From NCBI RefSeq assembly GCF_000442645.1, contig NC_021915.1, forward strand, positions 248,001-312,000: DNA of 64,000 nt. The letters are read 5' to 3'. A program made the position numbers and the translations under genes. Shown here one piece after another: positions 61,841-64,000 of the stretch; the stretch's first letter is position 1, and each line of letters begins with the position of its first letter. This DNA is from Corynebacterium maris DSM 45190 (GTDB taxonomy: Bacteria > Actinomycetota > Actinomycetes > Mycobacteriales > Mycobacteriaceae). The notes beneath the pieces are model-generated. The model was not told the DNA's origin and searched no databases. It saw only the letters and a program-made list of their open reading frames with translations.

Positions 61841-62263
61841 ATGGCAGAGAAGAAATACACCCAGTCCGTCACCTCCACCGGCGGCGGCCGCGACGGCCGC
61901 ATCACCGGCGACGGCCAGATGAACATGGACCTGCGCCCGCTCGACGCCAAGGAAGACGGCACCAACCCGGAGGCGCTGCTCGCCGCCGCGTGGGCCGCCT
62001 GCTTCAACGGCGCCCTGCAGAAGACCATGAAGGAAGAGGGCGTCGACGTCGACGCGCACACCCCGTCCGTCACCGCGCACGTCAGCTTCTACACGCTCGA
62101 TGACGGCGGCCTCCAGCTCGGCGCCGTGCTCGAGGCGTCCTTCGAGAACCAGTCCGGCATCGACGACATCGAGGGGCTGCTGCGCAAGACGCATGACTTC
62201 TGCCCCGTGTCCAAGGCCTACCGCGGCGACCTCGTCGAGTTGAAGGTCGCTCCGGCGGCCTAA
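61841..62263 (+). CDS. ohr: Organic hydroperoxide resistance protein Ohr (OsmC family)
   Basis: A 140-residue OsmC/Ohr peroxidase. The reactive cysteine C54 is in AAAWAACFNGAL and the resolving C121 in THDFCPVSKAYRG. The conserved Arg/Gln near the N-terminus (YTQSVTSTGGGRDGRI) is also present. It reduces organic peroxides with dihydrolipoyl or mycothiol-type partners. The ATG at 61841 follows AAAGGAGAAGACC. The open frame continues upstream but lies partly inside the katA terminator. No OhrR regulator is adjacent. Confidence 0.93.
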   Translation: MAEKKYTQSVTSTGGGRDGRITGDGQMNMDLRPLDAKEDGTNPEALLAAAWAACFNGALQKTMKEEGVDVDAHTPSVTAHVSFYTLDDGGLQLGAVLEASFENQSGIDDIEGLLRKTHDFCPVSKAYRGDLVELKVAPAA

Positions 62264-62327
62264 CCGCGGCACCTCTTGTCGGTGAGTCTGCGCCCGCCGT
62301 GTTTTGGGAGGGAATACCGTAGAAGCC

Positions 62328-63875
62328 ATGTCTTCCGGGTCCCAGAACCGCCTGCGCGGCGTGCGCGGCGCCATCCTCGCCATCCTGCTCGTCCTGCCCC
62401 TGATCGCCGGCGCGCTCTTCGTCGCCGGCGACGGCATGGACCCCGCCCGCACCTGGTCCGCCGACGGTGAGGCCACCGGCGCCCCCGCCGATTCGCAGGC
62501 CATTCTGCCCGCAGACCTCGTCGACGCCCGCCGCGCCGCCGGGGAGGCGGGCGCCCAGGCCAGCCTGCTGACCACCGGCACCGAAGAGCTCGCCGACGGC
62601 GCCGCCGAACTCCGCGAAGGCGTCGCCCCCTTGCAGGAGGGCGTCAGCGAGGTTGCCGAGGGGGCCGGGGAGCTGTCCCAGGGCATGGTGGAGATCCAGG
62701 CCGGGGTGGGCCAGTTGGGCGTCGGCGCCACCGAGATCGCGGACGCCGTGGGCGGCGCCGTCGACGGCGTCGTGAGCTTGGACGCCATCCGCGGCCAGAT
62801 CATCGGGGCAGTAGACCGCACAGTCGCGGAGCTGGAAGACAACGACGACCCGAACGCGGTGGAGCTGCGGGAAGAACTCCTCGGCCTGAACGAACAGCTC
62901 ACCTTGGTCGACATCGCCCCCGACCTGGCCGATCAGCTCATCGCGCTGCGCGACGGTTCCCGAGAGATCGCCAACCAGCTGACCACCCCGGGTTTCGCCT
63001 TCCATGACGGCATCTACGCCGCCACCCAGGGCGCGGCCGACCTCAACGCCGGGCTCGGGGAGGTCGACGAAGGCATGGCCCAGGCCGTCGACGGCATCAC
63101 CCAGCTTGACGACGGCGCCACCCAGATCGACACCATGGCCACCAACGCCCACAACCGGGTGGATTCCGTCAACCGTTCCCTTCCCGCCGTGGCCCCCGTC
63201 GCGGAGGAAGCGACGGAGGAGGGGCCGACGCAGTCGCTGTCCCCGGTCGTGGCGATGCTCATCGCCGCCCTGGTGATGCTCGCCGGCGCCGCGATCGCCC
63301 TGGCCGCCCACCTGTTGCCCACCCGTCGCTGGCTCATCGTGCTCGGCGGGACGGCCGCCACCCTCGTCGCCGGCATCGTCGCCCTGCTGGTCCTGGCGAC
63401 CGGGCTGAGCGCCGCCTCCGTGTGGCTGTCCGCCCTGGCGCTCGCCGTGGGCGCTCTCGCGGCAGTGGGTCTGACGAGCGCCGGAATCAAGCTCTTTGGC
63501 GTTATCGGCGGCGTGGGCGTCATGGCGGTGCTCGGCGTGCTGCAGCTCGGCGTCGTCGGCTGGGTGTGGAAGACCGCCACCGCCACCCAGGTCGCCGACT
63601 GGCTGCAGGTCGTCGCCGCTTTGCTGCCCCTGCACTGGGCGACGACCGCCCTCAGTGCGGCCGGCAATGTCGGCGCCTCCGGGCCGTTGTGGCTCGGCGT
63701 GGGGGTCCTGGCCGTGGTCGCGGCCGTGGGCCTGGTGATCGTCGGGACGGGGCGACCCCGGGCGGCTGCGGATGCGGCGGCAGCGCCGGGCGGGGAGCCG
63801 GGGGCCGAGGGGGACGACGTCGTCGTTGACGTTGACGCCGAAGCGCCCGCGACGGAAGTCTTCTCCCGGGAATAG
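62328..63875 (+). CDS. YhgE/Pip-like membrane protein
   Basis: A 515-residue protein with one N-terminal helix (about 12-32), a long outside region rich in Ala/Gly/Leu/Glu heptad-like repeats (about 60-290: TEELADGAAELREGV, GELSQGMVEIQAGVGQLGVG), and five or six C-terminal helices (about 300-485). The repeats of x-L-x-x-G-x-x are typical of YhgE/Pip phage-infection-type proteins. The C-terminal tail is acidic. Function uncertain: related proteins act in surface export or as phage receptors. The ATG at 62328 is closest to AGAAG. Confidence 0.8.
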   Translation: MSSGSQNRLRGVRGAILAILLVLPLIAGALFVAGDGMDPARTWSADGEATGAPADSQAILPADLVDARRAAGEAGAQASLLTTGTEELADGAAELREGVAPLQEGVSEVAEGAGELSQGMVEIQAGVGQLGVGATEIADAVGGAVDGVVSLDAIRGQIIGAVDRTVAELEDNDDPNAVELREELLGLNEQLTLVDIAPDLADQLIALRDGSREIANQLTTPGFAFHDGIYAATQGAADLNAGLGEVDEGMAQAVDGITQLDDGATQIDTMATNAHNRVDSVNRSLPAVAPVAEEATEEGPTQSLSPVVAMLIAALVMLAGAAIALAAHLLPTRRWLIVLGGTAATLVAGIVALLVLATGLSAASVWLSALALAVGALAAVGLTSAGIKLFGVIGGVGVMAVLGVLQLGVVGWVWKTATATQVADWLQVVAALLPLHWATTALSAAGNVGASGPLWLGVGVLAVVAAVGLVIVGTGRPRAAADAAAAPGGEPGAEGDDVVVDVDAEAPATEVFSRE

Positions 63876-64000
63876 CGGGGCGGGGCACTGCGGTTTCGGC
63901 AGGTGGTGAGACCTGGATGCAGACAATTCAGGTAACCGCCGCCGCAGGATCTCGCGTCACGTGGTTTATCACCATCCGGAATTCCGCATACGCCCCTCAG

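Overview
The window is GC-rich, coding-dense DNA from the chromosome of a Corynebacterium species. Several independent signals support this: the block aspT / dnaX / ebfC / recR / gatD-murT / dnaQ-like / leuA / lysC-asd / sigC / katA that is characteristic of corynebacteria, the ndnR-nadA-nadC-nadS operon with an NrtR-type regulator, an MmpL-type mycolate-era transporter, very small porin-like peptides, and many GTG starts with 4-bp ATGA/GTGA overlaps. The species cannot be named from sequence reading alone.

Layout. 1-3.9 kb: a CtaG-like oxidase assembly factor and a DUF2243 membrane protein, a cardiolipin synthase, two very small porin-like genes with matching promoters, and a nucleoside deaminase. 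4.0-7.7 kb: molybdenum cofactor genes (moeB-rhodanese, moaE, mogA/moaB, moeA on the minus strand, moaD divergent). 7.7-16.8 kb: an aminotransferase, tRNA-Ser and two identical tRNA-Arg genes, a dicarboxylate transporter, mgtE, tyrA, tadA and small stress-type proteins. 17-26 kb: an MmpL transporter, an orphan type I-E CRISPR relic, tgt-gluQ (Tgt without its zinc cysteines), the large catalase katE, and two parS-like sites about 2.7 kb apart. 27-31 kb: the NAD de novo operon with a palindromic operator, then the SRP RNA. 31.5-34.1 kb: a self-sufficient P450-reductase fusion with a small partner gene. 34.6-48.2 kb: aspT, ppc, dnaX, ebfC, recR, malic enzyme, a gamma-carbonic anhydrase, gatD-murT and a catalytically degenerate DnaQ-like protein. 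48-56 kb: a lipoprotein, class E sortase with a 50-residue membrane peptide, leuA with a Leu-codon leader peptide and attenuator, a DMT transporter, lysC-asd. 56-64 kb: membrane proteins, sigC, the small catalase katA, an Ohr peroxidase and a YhgE-like membrane protein.

Functional themes. Aspartate-family supply is concentrated here (ppc and aspT make oxaloacetate and aspartate; lysC and asd start lysine/threonine/methionine synthesis; leuA starts leucine synthesis). Two catalases of different clades, Ohr and a PNPOx-like stress protein give peroxide defence. Chromosome maintenance genes (dnaX, ebfC, recR) and two ParB-type sites fit an origin-proximal location. No prophage, insertion sequence or integrase was recognised. 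The most unusual items are the very short genes missed by length-based gene finding, the leuA leader peptide, the CRISPR relic, the parS sites, the zinc-less Tgt and the dead exonuclease.
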